64,000 nt of DNA from Holtiella tumoricola (GCF_027857615.1 NZ_JAQIFT010000040.1:124001-188000); one strand, 5' to 3'; positions 8,142-17,206 are shown, counted from the stretch's first letter. Numbers and translations are program-made. Notes: generated from the letters alone by a model not told the origin.

Positions 8142-8600
8142 TTAATGAATAGCTAAAACATAAACTTGACAAGGATTCCATTCATCCCAAAGAGTTGGAA
8201 AACATTCAAATTCCTTAAAACCAAGATGCTTATAAAAACGAGCTGTTTGGTCATATACATCATAACAGCCCTCTTTAACTGTTTTAACCTGCATATAGGA
8301 ATAGCCTTGTTGCTTAGCATAGTTATAGCACACATCAAATAAATTCTTACCTATTTGTTGTCTATGAAAGGCTTTTAATATTCCCATAACATAGAGTTCT
8401 ACAGTATGTGGACTTGTTTCTTTTAGTACAATAAATCCTTTCATATCCTGGTCTTCAATATCAGCCCAAAAGGGTAGCTCTTTGCTATACTGTACATATT
8501 CTTCTATACTTTCTGGTAACCCAAACCACTCGGTTAAATCGGCTAATACTTGTCTTGTTATTTGCTCTTTTTGTACGGGATCTTCTATCATACGTATCAT
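8142..8600 (-). CDS. GNAT N-acetyltransferase
   Basis: A 152-residue single-domain acetyltransferase. Motif A is visible as ELYVMGILKAFHRQQIGKNLF, the acetyl-CoA pyrophosphate loop. Motif B is TARFYKHLGFKEFECF, which ends the fold as in most GNATs. The N-terminal strand and WFGLPESIEEYV helix match a common Clostridial group of uncharacterised acetyltransferases. AGAGGT precedes the ATG by nine bases. The substrate is not known. It is a separate unit from the AAC(6')-like gene that follows. Confidence 0.85.
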   Translation of the reverse strand: MIRMIEDPVQKEQITRQVLADLTEWFGLPESIEEYVQYSKELPFWADIEDQDMKGFIVLKETSPHTVELYVMGILKAFHRQQIGKNLFDVCYNYAKQQGYSYMQVKTVKEGCYDVYDQTARFYKHLGFKEFECFPTLWDEWNPCQVYVLAIH

Positions 8601-8732
8601 AGTACTTTACCTCTATATCTCATTTTTCTTTAAACAATCTTTCTCTTTAACTGTGAAAAATTAAAAGCGTCGCCATAAGTCTCATCATCCTATTCGGCTA
8701 AAGGACAAGCAGGTATGTATTTTATAGGACAT

Positions 8733-9170
8733 CTAAGAAAGATTTTTATTAAAACAAATAATTCTATTTGCTTCAATAAACCCTAGTTTTACATGAAATT
8801 TAAGACTTTCCTCATTTTCTAGTTCACAGTCACTTGCAAATTCACTACATCCTTTTTCTGCAGCCCATTTCTCACAACTTGCTAAAAGTGCTTTAGCATA
8901 GCCTTTTCTTCTTGCTTCTTCTTTAATAAATAGACCTTCTAAATAACCCACAGGGCTTGTACTTGTCCCTTCAACATAGTCGTGTCGTAATTGACACTGA
9001 GCAAAGCCAACAGCTACATCTTCTTCAAAATAGAGAAATAGACTTGCTGTAGGAGAACTTATGTAGGTACCCATTTCTTCTTGTAGATCTTCTACACTAT
9101 GATGTGGCCATAAGCATTGTGCCAATACAGCTACGGTGTAGCTCTCGTTCATCGTCGCTTTTTTAATCAT
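8733..9170 (-). CDS. Aminoglycoside 6'-N-acetyltransferase-like GNAT (AAC(6') family)
   Basis: About 145 residues. The order WPHHSVEDLQEEM, RHDYVEGTSTSPVGYLEGLF, ARRKGYAKALL, CSEFASDCELENEESLKFH and LGFIEANRIICFNK follows the chromosomal AAC(6')-Ic/Iz type of enzyme closely, as remembered from that family. These transfer an acetyl group to the 6'-amine of kanamycin, tobramycin or amikacin. The ATG at 9170 has GAAAGGAT upstream; the longer frame would need a TTG start with no ribosome site. It follows the lipoprotein gene by about 20 bases and is probably cotranscribed. The family is clear. Drug range and expression are inference. Confidence 0.82.
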   Translation of the reverse strand: MIKKATMNESYTVAVLAQCLWPHHSVEDLQEEMGTYISSPTASLFLYFEEDVAVGFAQCQLRHDYVEGTSTSPVGYLEGLFIKEEARRKGYAKALLASCEKWAAEKGCSEFASDCELENEESLKFHVKLGFIEANRIICFNKNLS

Positions 9171-9187
9171 CTTTTGTATATCCTTTC

Positions 9188-9748
9188 TCAATCACTTAAG
9201 ATAAAATTTCGTATTTCAACTTGCTCCCATTCTTCCTGCTCTGTAGGATCAATATCTGTATATAATATAATATTACCCGCTTGATCTATGACAGCTTTGA
9301 ACTCAAAGTTCATTTCTTTTGTTGCTAAGTACTCATCATAGAGTTGTTGATAGTACTTGTCACCTCTAGCTTTTGCTTCTTTTATATAGCCTACTGTATC
9401 GGGATCTTTGTCATAATTTTTGTAGAGTATTTGATACCAAAAGTTAGCTTCTGTCTGCCCATTGTCTTCATGCTCTACATAGTTAATGATATCAAAGGTT
9501 AATAACTCATAATAATTAGCAAAAACTTGTTTGCACTTTTCTTCTAAATAGTCAGCTATACGTACTTGATGGGATGCTTCTACTTTATCAGTTATAGCTA
9601 TTTCCTCTATAGGTTCTGCTACTTCCATTACGTTTTGTTCCCCTTTAGGTTGTCTATCCACCTCTTGTATAACCTGTGATTTACAACCGCTTAATCCTAT
9701 TGCTAACATCACTATTCCTACGAATGTTTTACAACCTTGATATCTCAT
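9188..9748 (-). CDS. Uncharacterised lipoprotein
   Basis: A 186-residue exported lipoprotein. Starting at the ATG at 9748 the sequence is a short basic end, a hydrophobic stretch and the lipobox LSGC, so the mature protein begins at the cysteine at residue 22. The longer frame adds 27 residues before the signal peptide and is rejected. GGAGAG lies eight bases before the chosen ATG. The remainder is acidic, with alpha-helical segments rich in Tyr, Glu and Lys (EYLATKEMNFEFKAVID) and a last beta-rich part. No known domain is recognised. It precedes the AAC(6')-like gene in the same unit. Confidence 0.7.
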   Translation of the reverse strand: MRYQGCKTFVGIVMLAIGLSGCKSQVIQEVDRQPKGEQNVMEVAEPIEEIAITDKVEASHQVRIADYLEEKCKQVFANYYELLTFDIINYVEHEDNGQTEANFWYQILYKNYDKDPDTVGYIKEAKARGDKYYQQLYDEYLATKEMNFEFKAVIDQAGNIILYTDIDPTEQEEWEQVEIRNFILSD

Positions 9749-9891
9749 GAACATCTCTCCACAGCTTAAACTCCATTTCACCCTTATTATAGTAGCTTTA
9801 CCCTTGTCCCTATTCTCATTTTTTAGCATGTTCTTCTAGTTTAACGTATTTAATGTATTTTGAAACTCTATTTAATAGAATATTAACAAAA

Positions 9892-9928
9892 ATCACCCGA
9901 TTTAGCAATTTAGACTAAATCGGGTGAT
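9892..9928 (-). terminator. Intrinsic terminator after the Alum_res-type gene
   Basis: Perfect arms ATCACCCGATTTAG and CTAAATCGGGTGAT (9892-9905, 9915-9928) are followed on the minus strand by TTTTTGTTAA. It starts five bases after the stop codon. Confidence 0.9.
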
Positions 9929-9932
9929 CTCA

Positions 9933-11207
9933 TTAAAGTGTAATAAGCCCTTTATCTTTCATAGCTTGTACAGACATCATAATCCCTAAATAAGCATGAT
10001 AATCTGTAAGGCCTCCTTGGAAGAATACTGTATAAGGTGGCTTAATCGGTGCATCTGCACTCAGTTCAATAGATGCACCTTGAACGAAAGCACCTGCAGC
10101 CATAATAACAGGGGCATCATATCCTGGCATATCCCATGGTTCTGGTACAACGTAGCTATCTACTGGCGCACCCTTTTGGATTCCTTGACAGAAAGTAATA
10201 ACATTTTCTGGTGTACGCATGTTAATGGCTTGAATAATATCATTACGTCTTTCAGTTGAAGTTGGCATCACTTCAAAACCTAATTTTTCATAAAGTGCCG
10301 CTGCAAAAACAGCACCCTTTAAAGCACTTGATACCACTTGTGGTGCCATAAAAAGACCTTGGAGTACAGGTTGATTAAGGCCAAGTGTAGCCCCAACTTC
10401 CTTACCAAGTCCAGGTGCTGTAAGACGCATTGCAGCATTTTCAACGTATTGCTCTTTCCCTACAATGTAGCCACCGATTGGTGCAAGCCCACCGCCTGGA
10501 TTTTTGATTAGGGAACCTACACAAAGGTCTGCACCTACTTCTGTTGGTTCGATAGTATCTACAAATTCACCATAACAGTTATCAACCATACAAATAATGT
10601 CTTCACGAATCCCTTTAATAAAGGCAATAAGCTCTCCAATTTGCTCAACAGAGAAAGTTGGACGATAGCTATAACCTTTTGAACGTTGGATGGTTACCAT
10701 CTTAGTTTTTGGTGTAATGGCTTCACGAATAGCATCATAATCAAAAGAGAAATCTTCTTTTAAGTCTACTTGTTTGTATGTAATGCCATATTCAGCAAGA
10801 CTTCCATTTGTTTCACGAATGCCAATAACGCCTTCAAGCGTATCATAAGGTTTGCCCACAGGTGATAACAGCTCATCTCCTGGACGTAAGTTACCAAATA
10901 AAGCAACCGTTAAAGCATGTGTGCCTGACATAAGTTGTGGTCTTACAAGTCCAGACTCTGTTTTAAAGATATCTGCATAAATACTTTCTACAACTTCACG
11001 GCCTAAATCGTTATACCCATAACCTGTTGTTGCTGCAAAGTGTACATCACTTAATCTATTTTTTTGCATTGCTGCTAAAACTTTTGCTCCATTTTGATGC
11101 ATACGTGCATCAATACCTTCTAAAACAGGTGCAATCTCACTTTTTGTGGCTTCACAAAATGTTTGCACATCCTGATCAATTTTAAAAAGTTCATATAATG
11201 TATTCAT
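9933..11207 (-). CDS. PLP enzyme of the methionine gamma-lyase-like / Alum_res family
   Basis: About 424 residues of a fold-type I pyridoxal-phosphate enzyme, the group known as aluminium-resistance protein or methionine gamma-lyase family protein (YnbB in Bacillus). It carries a DNCYGEFVD segment (PLP-ring aspartate) and a CVGSLIKNPGGG segment holding the likely Schiff-base lysine. Also visible are GTHALTVALFGNLRPGDELL and a glycine-rich C-terminal region. The product probably cleaves a C-S or related bond; the physiological substrate is not established. The ATG at 11207 has AAAGGAG five bases upstream; ten extra codons before it are rejected. It is a single-gene unit with its own terminator. 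Confidence 0.88.
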   Translation of the reverse strand: MNTLYELFKIDQDVQTFCEATKSEIAPVLEGIDARMHQNGAKVLAAMQKNRLSDVHFAATTGYGYNDLGREVVESIYADIFKTESGLVRPQLMSGTHALTVALFGNLRPGDELLSPVGKPYDTLEGVIGIRETNGSLAEYGITYKQVDLKEDFSFDYDAIREAITPKTKMVTIQRSKGYSYRPTFSVEQIGELIAFIKGIREDIICMVDNCYGEFVDTIEPTEVGADLCVGSLIKNPGGGLAPIGGYIVGKEQYVENAAMRLTAPGLGKEVGATLGLNQPVLQGLFMAPQVVSSALKGAVFAAALYEKLGFEVMPTSTERRNDIIQAINMRTPENVITFCQGIQKGAPVDSYVVPEPWDMPGYDAPVIMAAGAFVQGASIELSADAPIKPPYTVFFQGGLTDYHAYLGIMMSVQAMKDKGLITL

Positions 11208-11287
11208 AATGACTCCTTTGTCTCGTGTTATCTGCAATACTTTTAATTATAACCATTTCGACAATATATGCAAGGATATACTAGGAT

Positions 11288-12127
11288 TTAGACTTTTTTC
11301 AAGATCTGAATGCCCATTTCATATACCTTCTGAGTACTTAGGTCAAATGGCCATTCTAAGACTATATCTTGTACCAGTTCTAATACACCTGCTTCTTGAT
11401 AATGCTGAATATCTTGCATACATTGCATGGCACCTTGTATACTGCCTACCCGATCTACACGCTTTTGTTCAATACCTATAATTAAGCATGATTTTGTCAT
11501 TGCAAAAAGCAAGTCATTGAGCTTTTCAACAGCCAATGTGTTCATCTCACCAATTTTTTTACGAACCAGAGGTTCATCTAGCTCAAGGGTTTCAAGTATA
11601 ATCCCCCAAATCCATTCCAGCATATTTAAAAGTTGACTATGGACACCTACGGCAACAACCACATCATATTGCCCAGTTTCTAATGGACTACTTAGATTTG
11701 CTAACTGTGGTTCTAATTGAAGCAAAAGTTTAAGAACAACTTCTGCTAGATGATGGACATTGGTAGCTTTTCCATACTTTTTTGCTTCTGCAATCAATGT
11801 ATCTGCATACTGTCGGTACGTGGTATCGGATATACCAACAAAATCTATTTTTAAAGTATCTACATAAGATTCAGTTTCTAAACCATATTGTTTTTTGGCC
11901 TCTAGCATACTGTTTTCATCCTTATCTAGCAATGTAATATGCTGAAAATGCTCTTTAAGTAAAACTAAATCCAAATCGTTGCATCTTCCTGCACCACAAA
12001 TAGCCAGGCTTTGTCCTGGCTTGGTATGCTCTATAATAAACTTAGTTATTTGTGAACGATAAGTTTGCCATTCACTAAAGGCATGTTCTATCACTTGTAG
12101 CTGTAATAATTGATCATATAAATTCAT
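11288..12127 (-). CDS. Putative SAM-dependent methyltransferase-fold protein
   Basis: A 279-residue protein of unknown function. Residues 39-75 look like the first half of a class I methyltransferase Rossmann fold: LAICGAGRCNDLDL as the glycine-rich motif I and ITLLDKDENSMLEAKK as the acidic ribose-binding strand. The middle and C-terminal parts are helical and I do not recognise them. The motif I loop is GAGRCND rather than the common GxGxG, so a non-catalytic role is possible. It lies 80 bases upstream of the Alum_res-type gene on the same strand. A TATAAT hexamer at 12167-12172 (minus strand) may be its -10 element. Confidence 0.6.
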   Translation of the reverse strand: MNLYDQLLQLQVIEHAFSEWQTYRSQITKFIIEHTKPGQSLAICGAGRCNDLDLVLLKEHFQHITLLDKDENSMLEAKKQYGLETESYVDTLKIDFVGISDTTYRQYADTLIAEAKKYGKATNVHHLAEVVLKLLLQLEPQLANLSSPLETGQYDVVVAVGVHSQLLNMLEWIWGIILETLELDEPLVRKKIGEMNTLAVEKLNDLLFAMTKSCLIIGIEQKRVDRVGSIQGAMQCMQDIQHYQEAGVLELVQDIVLEWPFDLSTQKVYEMGIQILKKV

Positions 12128-12284
12128 GTCTTACTCCTAAAATTTTTTACCCATGTTATTCACTCCATTATACAAGACTTTTTAGCAAGTGGCTAATCAT
12201 TTAATGATATCTTTTGATTGAAATGTTTGATACAATATTCATATTAATAGAAATTTCAGTTTTGTATAGTTAGGAGAATGGTTT

Positions 12285-12665
12285 ATGATAAAAGTATGCC
12301 CTAAATGTGGCTATCAAAATGACGAAGATGCTATCTATTGCTTGCAGTGTCTAGAAGACTTAAAAAATGTCCTTCCAGGAGAAGAGGTAAAGATCAATTC
12401 CACTGAATTTACAGGCTATAATACAAATAATATGTCTCCTCTTGGCCACTCACTCCAATATGAGCATTACAATGATGATGTCTCTATAGGTGCTTGGATT
12501 GGTATTTCAATTGCGCTTGGTATTCCTATTATTAATATTATTGTTTTAATTTGGATTTTAACTTCATCTTCTACAAATAGGACATTAAAAAACTATGCAA
12601 TTGCACAATTTATCTTAATGTGTATAGGTATTGTACTAACTGGTCTACTTCTCCTCATAAGATAA
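12285..12665 (+). CDS. Zinc-ribbon membrane protein
   Basis: A 126-residue protein. The N-terminus is a treble-clef zinc ribbon: CPKCGYQNDEDAIYCLQC with two CxxC pairs. A polar linker and two hydrophobic helices follow (about 71-93 and 103-124). Proteins with this layout are common in Firmicutes and mostly uncharacterised; the zinc ribbon would face the cytoplasm. It starts at an ATG after TTAGGAG and ends 41 bases before the kinase-like gene with which it is probably cotranscribed. Confidence 0.7.
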   Translation: MIKVCPKCGYQNDEDAIYCLQCLEDLKNVLPGEEVKINSTEFTGYNTNNMSPLGHSLQYEHYNDDVSIGAWIGISIALGIPIINIIVLIWILTSSSTNRTLKNYAIAQFILMCIGIVLTGLLLLIR

Positions 12666-12706
12666 GAGGAACACATCAATGATTATTGCTCTTAGGAGGA
12701 TGCAAA

Positions 12707-13426
12707 ATGATTAAGGTAAAGCCTATTGCTGTAGGAAATACAGCAGAAGTCTTCGACTACGGTAACAAAAAGGTCTGTAAACTATTTTTTGAAGGATACC
12801 CCTTAGAAGCCATTAACCGGGAATATACCAATGCAAAGCTTATGAAAAGTTTAGGTCTTCATGTCCCTAAATGTCATGAAATCATTCAATATGACCATCG
12901 TAGTGGTATTATTTACGAGAAAGTGTATGGTAAAACACTTCTTGAGTATTTCTTTGAAACAGCAGACCTTCATTTCCTAGTTCATACTTTAACCCATGTA
13001 CATAAAAAAATTCTGAAACATCATACCCAAAATGTCCTATCCTATAAAACATTTCTTATTCAATCTATTCCTGATCAGGACATACAAAAAAGTAGGCTGA
13101 TTAATGAAATTAGGCACCTACCAGACGGCGACACTCTGTGTCATGGTGACTATCATCCAGGTAATATCTTAGTGGGGAGCAATCATAAAACCACCTTGAT
13201 TGACTTCATGAATGTATGCCATGGGCCTTGGCAATATGATATTGCAAGAACCTATTATTTACTAGCCTACGCCAATGTTCCTAGGGGTTCATCTAGTGAC
13301 TCTGATAGCAAAAGTCAGCAAAAAGACCTTGCCGATCTCTATTTATCTAAGTTAAATGTAAGCTTTAAAGAGATTGCTCCATTTCTTTCAATCATTGATG
13401 CATGTCGTAGCTATGAAAAAGCTTAA
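12707..13426 (+). CDS. APH-fold phosphotransferase (TIGR02172-like)
   Basis: A 239-residue small-molecule kinase of the aminoglycoside phosphotransferase/choline kinase fold. The catalytic loop is HGDYHPGN and the metal-binding strand is LIDFMNVCHG. The N-terminal lobe has KKVCKLFFEG, with the ATP-binding lysine, and a REYTNAKLM helix. The closest group I recall is the TIGR02172 set of putative phosphotransferases in Clostridia, whose substrate is not known; aminoglycosides are possible but unproven. The ATG at 12707 has TTAGGAGG before it; an upstream TTG in frame is rejected. It ends just before a terminator shared with mglC. Confidence 0.8.
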   Translation: MIKVKPIAVGNTAEVFDYGNKKVCKLFFEGYPLEAINREYTNAKLMKSLGLHVPKCHEIIQYDHRSGIIYEKVYGKTLLEYFFETADLHFLVHTLTHVHKKILKHHTQNVLSYKTFLIQSIPDQDIQKSRLINEIRHLPDGDTLCHGDYHPGNILVGSNHKTTLIDFMNVCHGPWQYDIARTYYLLAYANVPRGSSSDSDSKSQQKDLADLYLSKLNVSFKEIAPFLSIIDACRSYEKA

Positions 13427-13428
13427 AA

Positions 13429-13460
13429 AAGAAGGGACTGTTTTAAAACAGTCCCTTCTT
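13429..13460. terminator. Bidirectional terminator between the APH-like gene and mglC
   Basis: Perfect 16-base arms (AAGAAGGGACTGTTTT and complement) have A-runs on the left and T-runs on the right. They lie two bases from each of two convergent genes and serve both. Confidence 0.92.
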
Positions 13461-13461
13461 T

Positions 13462-14487
13462 TTATTTTTTCTTAATATATTTTCTTGTATCAATAGCTAC
13501 TGCAATAACAATAATAAGACCTTTAATAATGTACTGGATATATGGGCTAACGTCTACGTAGTTGAGTCCATAGTTGATAACTTGGAACATGAGTACACCA
13601 CTTACTACCCCCGCAATCGATCCAACACCACCATTGAATGATACCCCACCTACTACACAGGCAGCAATGGCATCAAGTTCATAACCATTACCAATGTTAT
13701 TGGTTGCACTCCCTGTTCTTGCAACTTCAAGTGAACCTGCAAATCCATAAAGAATACCAGCAAGCATAGATACAAGTACAATGGTACGAATAACATTAAC
13801 ACCAGATACAGTTGCCGCTTCTTCGTTACCACCTACTGCAAACATGTTTTTACCAAGTCTTGTTTTATTCCAAATGAACCAAACAATAGCAACTGTAATA
13901 GCTGCATAGATAACAAGGAACGGTATTTCAACAGGTCCAAGTCGTAAGCTACCTTGTGCAAAGTATTTAAAACGTTCATCTAAGTTGGCGATAGGTGATC
14001 CACCTGTATAATCATAGTAAAGAGATGCTACACCATAGATGATAAGCTGCATACTTAAGGTTACAATAAAAGCAGTTACCTTGAATTTTGCAATAACATA
14101 GCCACTAATAGTAGATGCAATAGCTGTACAAAGGATAGCAAGTAAAATCGGTGCAAATACGGGTAATTGAGGCATATCTGGGAAGATTCTTCTTGCGTAA
14201 TCTGGTGCTTGAAGTAGTGAGGCACTGATTACAGCAGATAACCCAACCATACGACCAACAGAAAGGTCAGTTCCAGCAAGTACTAAAAGTCCTGCTACCC
14301 CTAGCGCCAAGATTACACGTGTTGAAGCTTGTGTAATAATAAATTTAAAGTTTTGTACAGATAAGAAACTACTATCCATACAAATAATAACGATAACTAA
14401 AAGTAAAAGTACAACATAAATGGCATTATTAATCAAAAAGTCCGCTACGGTACTTTTATTCCACTTTTTCACACTTGTTTCATTCAT
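13462..14487 (-). CDS. mglC: Galactose/methylgalactoside ABC importer, permease
   Basis: A 341-residue membrane protein with eight to ten helices, of the ribose/galactose (BPD_transp_2) permease family. It shows the conserved VLALGVAGLLVLAGTDLSVG and GGNEEAATVSGVNV segments of MglC, and a final helix followed by DTRKYIKKK. It forms the channel through which MglB-delivered sugar passes, driven by MglA. It starts 12 bases after mglA ends, with AGGGGGAG before the ATG, and is the last gene of the leftward mglBAC operon. Among sugars, galactose, glucose or methylgalactoside is most likely by homology of the whole set. Confidence 0.9.
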   Translation of the reverse strand: MNETSVKKWNKSTVADFLINNAIYVVLLLLVIVIICMDSSFLSVQNFKFIITQASTRVILALGVAGLLVLAGTDLSVGRMVGLSAVISASLLQAPDYARRIFPDMPQLPVFAPILLAILCTAIASTISGYVIAKFKVTAFIVTLSMQLIIYGVASLYYDYTGGSPIANLDERFKYFAQGSLRLGPVEIPFLVIYAAITVAIVWFIWNKTRLGKNMFAVGGNEEAATVSGVNVIRTIVLVSMLAGILYGFAGSLEVARTGSATNNIGNGYELDAIAACVVGGVSFNGGVGSIAGVVSGVLMFQVINYGLNYVDVSPYIQYIIKGLIIVIAVAIDTRKYIKKK

Positions 14488-14499
14488 AATGCTCCCCCT

Positions 14500-16002
14500 T
14501 TATAAGTATTTTGCTGCAAGTCTTAGGATTTCTTCTTGATTCGTATCCTTGGTCTCCACAATCCCTGCAACACGCCCATTACTCATGACTAAAATACGAT
14601 CTGTAATACCTAGCAGTTCGGGCATTTCTGATGAAATCATAATAATGCCTTTATCTTTATTGGCTAGATCTATAATAAGTTGATAAATTTCATATTTAGC
14701 ACCTACGTCAATCCCACGTGTAGGTTCATCCAACATTAAGATTTCTGGTTCAGTCAGTAGCCATCTTCCTAGAATAACCTTTTGCTGGTTACCACCAGAT
14801 AAAGAACGAATCTTCTCTTTTTGTGAAGGTGTTTTTACCTTCATACTTTCAATAACCCAATCCGTATCTTCTTTAATCTTTTGATCGTTTGTTACCCCAA
14901 GTTTATTTGTATATCTTGGTAGATTCGCAATCATTGCATTAAACTTAATATCTAACACATCAAAAATACCTGTTTTTCTGCGCTCTTCTGTTAAAAGTGC
15001 AAAGCCATTTTTAATCGATTCTTTTGCACTCTTATTTTCAATCGTTTTACCATGAAGAATAATTTCGCCGTCTTCTTTATGGCGAATACCAAAGATGGTT
15101 TCAAGAAGCTCTGTACGTTTAGAACCCATAAGCCCTGCAATACCTAATATTTCACCTTTGCGAAGTTTAAAAGAAGCGTCTTCTACAGTCGGTTTATAAA
15201 AGGCAGTTAAATGATTGACTTCTAAAATAGTTTCACCTGGTTTATTGGTTTTAGGTGGGAACCTGTGTGTTAAATCACGTCCAACCATTAAATTAATAAT
15301 TTTATCCGTTGTCAAATCTTTAGCCTCATGGGTTGCAATCCATTTCCCATCACGCATAATCGTTACCTCGTCACAAATTCTAAGAATTTCTTCCATTTTA
15401 TGAGAAATATAAATAATGCCACAGCCTTGATCACGTAATTGATTAATAATACGGAACAAGTGCTCAACTTCTTTTTCTGTAAGAGATGAAGTGGGCTCAT
15501 CCATTACAATAATTTGGGCATCATATGAAACTGCTTTTGCAATTTCTATCATTTGACATTGAGATACAGAAAGGTGTCCCACCTTTTCTCTTGGATCTAC
15601 ATCAATACCTAATTTATCAAATATTGCTTTTGTTTGTTGATACATTTCTTTTTCATCTACCCATAATGAGTTTCCTGGAAATCTTCCAAGCCATATATTA
15701 TCCATAACACGGGTTTGACTTACTTGATTTAATTCTTGATGTACCATGGAAACACCATGCTCAAGTGCCTGTTTCGGATTGGTGAAGTGAATCTTTTCAC
15801 CCTTTAGGAAGATTTCACCCGCGTCTTCTAAATAAATCCCAAATAGACATTTCATAAGTGTAGACTTTCCAGCACCATTTTCCCCCATTAATGCATGTAC
15901 CGTTCCTGGTAAAAGCTTTAAGTTGGCATCATCTAATGCTTTAACACCTGGAAACTGTTTAACAATATGATTCATTTCCAGCAAATAAGTTGTTTTGGCC
16001 AT
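14500..16002 (-). CDS. mglA: Galactose/methylgalactoside ABC importer, ATPase
   Basis: A 500-residue double ATPase typical of MglA/RbsA/XylG. The first domain has Walker A GENGAGKST (near residue 40), signature LSVSQCQMIEIAKA and Walker B IIVMDEPTSSL. The second has the usual degenerate Walker A (GLMGSKRTELL), a good signature LSGGNQQKVILGRWL and LMLDEPTRGIDVG. The uneven pair is normal for this family, so it is not a sign of decay. GAGGGGCGG precedes the ATG. A stable hairpin sits in the 76-base gap after mglB, so mglA and mglC are expected to be made at lower levels than the binding protein. Confidence 0.93.
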   Translation of the reverse strand: MAKTTYLLEMNHIVKQFPGVKALDDANLKLLPGTVHALMGENGAGKSTLMKCLFGIYLEDAGEIFLKGEKIHFTNPKQALEHGVSMVHQELNQVSQTRVMDNIWLGRFPGNSLWVDEKEMYQQTKAIFDKLGIDVDPREKVGHLSVSQCQMIEIAKAVSYDAQIIVMDEPTSSLTEKEVEHLFRIINQLRDQGCGIIYISHKMEEILRICDEVTIMRDGKWIATHEAKDLTTDKIINLMVGRDLTHRFPPKTNKPGETILEVNHLTAFYKPTVEDASFKLRKGEILGIAGLMGSKRTELLETIFGIRHKEDGEIILHGKTIENKSAKESIKNGFALLTEERRKTGIFDVLDIKFNAMIANLPRYTNKLGVTNDQKIKEDTDWVIESMKVKTPSQKEKIRSLSGGNQQKVILGRWLLTEPEILMLDEPTRGIDVGAKYEIYQLIIDLANKDKGIIMISSEMPELLGITDRILVMSNGRVAGIVETKDTNQEEILRLAAKYL

Positions 16003-16026
16003 TTGTAGTCACCGCCCCTCTTTGTT

Positions 16027-16067
16027 TAAAGCATTGCAGACACCGCTATGTGCACTGCAATGCTTTA
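16027..16067 (-). promoter_or_regulatory. Intercistronic hairpin between mglB and mglA
   Basis: Perfect 13-base arms (TAAAGCATTGCAG / CTGCAATGCTTTA) with a 15-base loop lie between the two genes and are followed only by CAAAGAGG, not a T-run. It is therefore more likely to stabilise the mglB message end or to attenuate partly than to terminate fully. Confidence 0.75.
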
Positions 16068-16078
16068 TCCCTAAAATC

Positions 16079-17206
16079 TTATTTTAATCCGTAAGCTTCT
16101 TCAGCTACACCAAGATTATCATTTGTGATTGCAACATATGGAACACGTACAGCAAGTGTATCATCTAATTGCCAGCTTGTGCCTTCAAGAATATCTTTAC
16201 CCTGTGTTGCATTAAGTGCAAGTTCTACAGCTGCTTTACCTTGATTAAGTGGGTCATTAAGAACGGTTCCTAACATCTTACCTTGTTTAATAAGTTCAAG
16301 GGCTTCTGGAATGGCATCTACCCCTACAACTGGCATATATTTGTCACCTTGGAAGTATCCAGCAGCATTTAATGCTTCTACAGCACCAAGTGCCATACCA
16401 TCATTGTTACAAATAACCATTTCAATGCCATCACCTTTAGCTGCAAGCCATGTTTCCATTAATTCTTTACCCTTGGTTGCATCCCACATACCTGTTTGTG
16501 TACCAAGGTCTTCTGTTTCAATACCTGCTGCATTGATTGTTGCAATAGATTCTTTTGTTCTTGCTTCTGCATCTGGATGTCCTGGTTCACCCATAAGCAT
16601 TACGTATTGAATTTTGCTATCACCATTTTTATCCCAATCAGGATTTGCTTTCCAAGCATCAATAATGAGTTCGCCTTGGATGATACCTGATTCAGCTGAG
16701 TTTGTACCTACATACCATGTTTGATCATACCCAATATTGTTTGTACCATCTGGATATTCTTTGTTGATGAATACAACTGGAATATTTGCTGCTTTTGCTT
16801 TTTCAGCAATGGTTGGTGCAGCACCTGGATCAACTAAGTTAATAATAAGACCATCAACACCTTTTGCAATTAATGTATCGACTTGGTCATTTTGTTTAGC
16901 TTGATCATTTTGTGAGTCATTCATTGTAAGTTCAGCTTTTCCATCAGCTGCTGCTTGAATGGCATTTCTTGTGAATGTCATAAAGTTATCATCATATTTG
17001 TAGATAGTTACACCAATTTTAGGTAATTTACCACTTGTTTCTTCTTGCTTTGGCTCTTCAGCTTTTTCAGTTGTATCAGCCGTTTCAGCGGTTTCGGTTT
17101 TCGTTTCGGTTGTTGAAGATGAGCTCTCAGTAGATGGTGAACAACCAACAAAAGCTAACATCATACAACTTGCAAGAAATACGCTTAATACTTTTTTAAG
17201 TTTCAT
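16079..17206 (-). CDS. mglB: Galactose-type sugar-binding lipoprotein
   Basis: A 375-residue exported binding protein. A 20-residue signal peptide ends in the lipobox AFVGC. A Ser/Thr/Glu-rich linker (24-58) and a periplasmic-binding-protein type 1 domain (about 60-370) follow. It shares with E. coli MglB the calcium-loop region (WDKNGDSKIQ), 'GEPGHPDAEART', 'NNDGMALGAVEAL' and 'VVGVDAIPEALE'. It captures galactose or glucose outside the membrane and hands it to MglAC. A good ribosome site (AGGGGG) precedes it. It is separated from the upstream sensor operon by a terminator, so it starts its own transcript, which the adjacent kinase/regulator pair probably controls. Confidence 0.92.
   Translation of the reverse strand: MKLKKVLSVFLASCMMLAFVGCSPSTESSSSTTETKTETAETADTTEKAEEPKQEETSGKLPKIGVTIYKYDDNFMTFTRNAIQAAADGKAELTMNDSQNDQAKQNDQVDTLIAKGVDGLIINLVDPGAAPTIAEKAKAANIPVVFINKEYPDGTNNIGYDQTWYVGTNSAESGIIQGELIIDAWKANPDWDKNGDSKIQYVMLMGEPGHPDAEARTKESIATINAAGIETEDLGTQTGMWDATKGKELMETWLAAKGDGIEMVICNNDGMALGAVEALNAAGYFQGDKYMPVVGVDAIPEALELIKQGKMLGTVLNDPLNQGKAAVELALNATQGKDILEGTSWQLDDTLAVRVPYVAITNDNLGVAEEAYGLK

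Noticed and set aside
8153..8338. Second open frame inside the 8142-8600 acetyltransferase gene
   Set aside because: It is an out-of-frame shadow with no ribosome site; the acetyltransferase frame carries clear GNAT motifs.
14500..16002. Degenerate second Walker A in MglA as a sign of pseudogene decay
   Set aside because: An uneven pair of nucleotide sites is normal for the MglA/RbsA/XylG family and the rest of the protein is intact.
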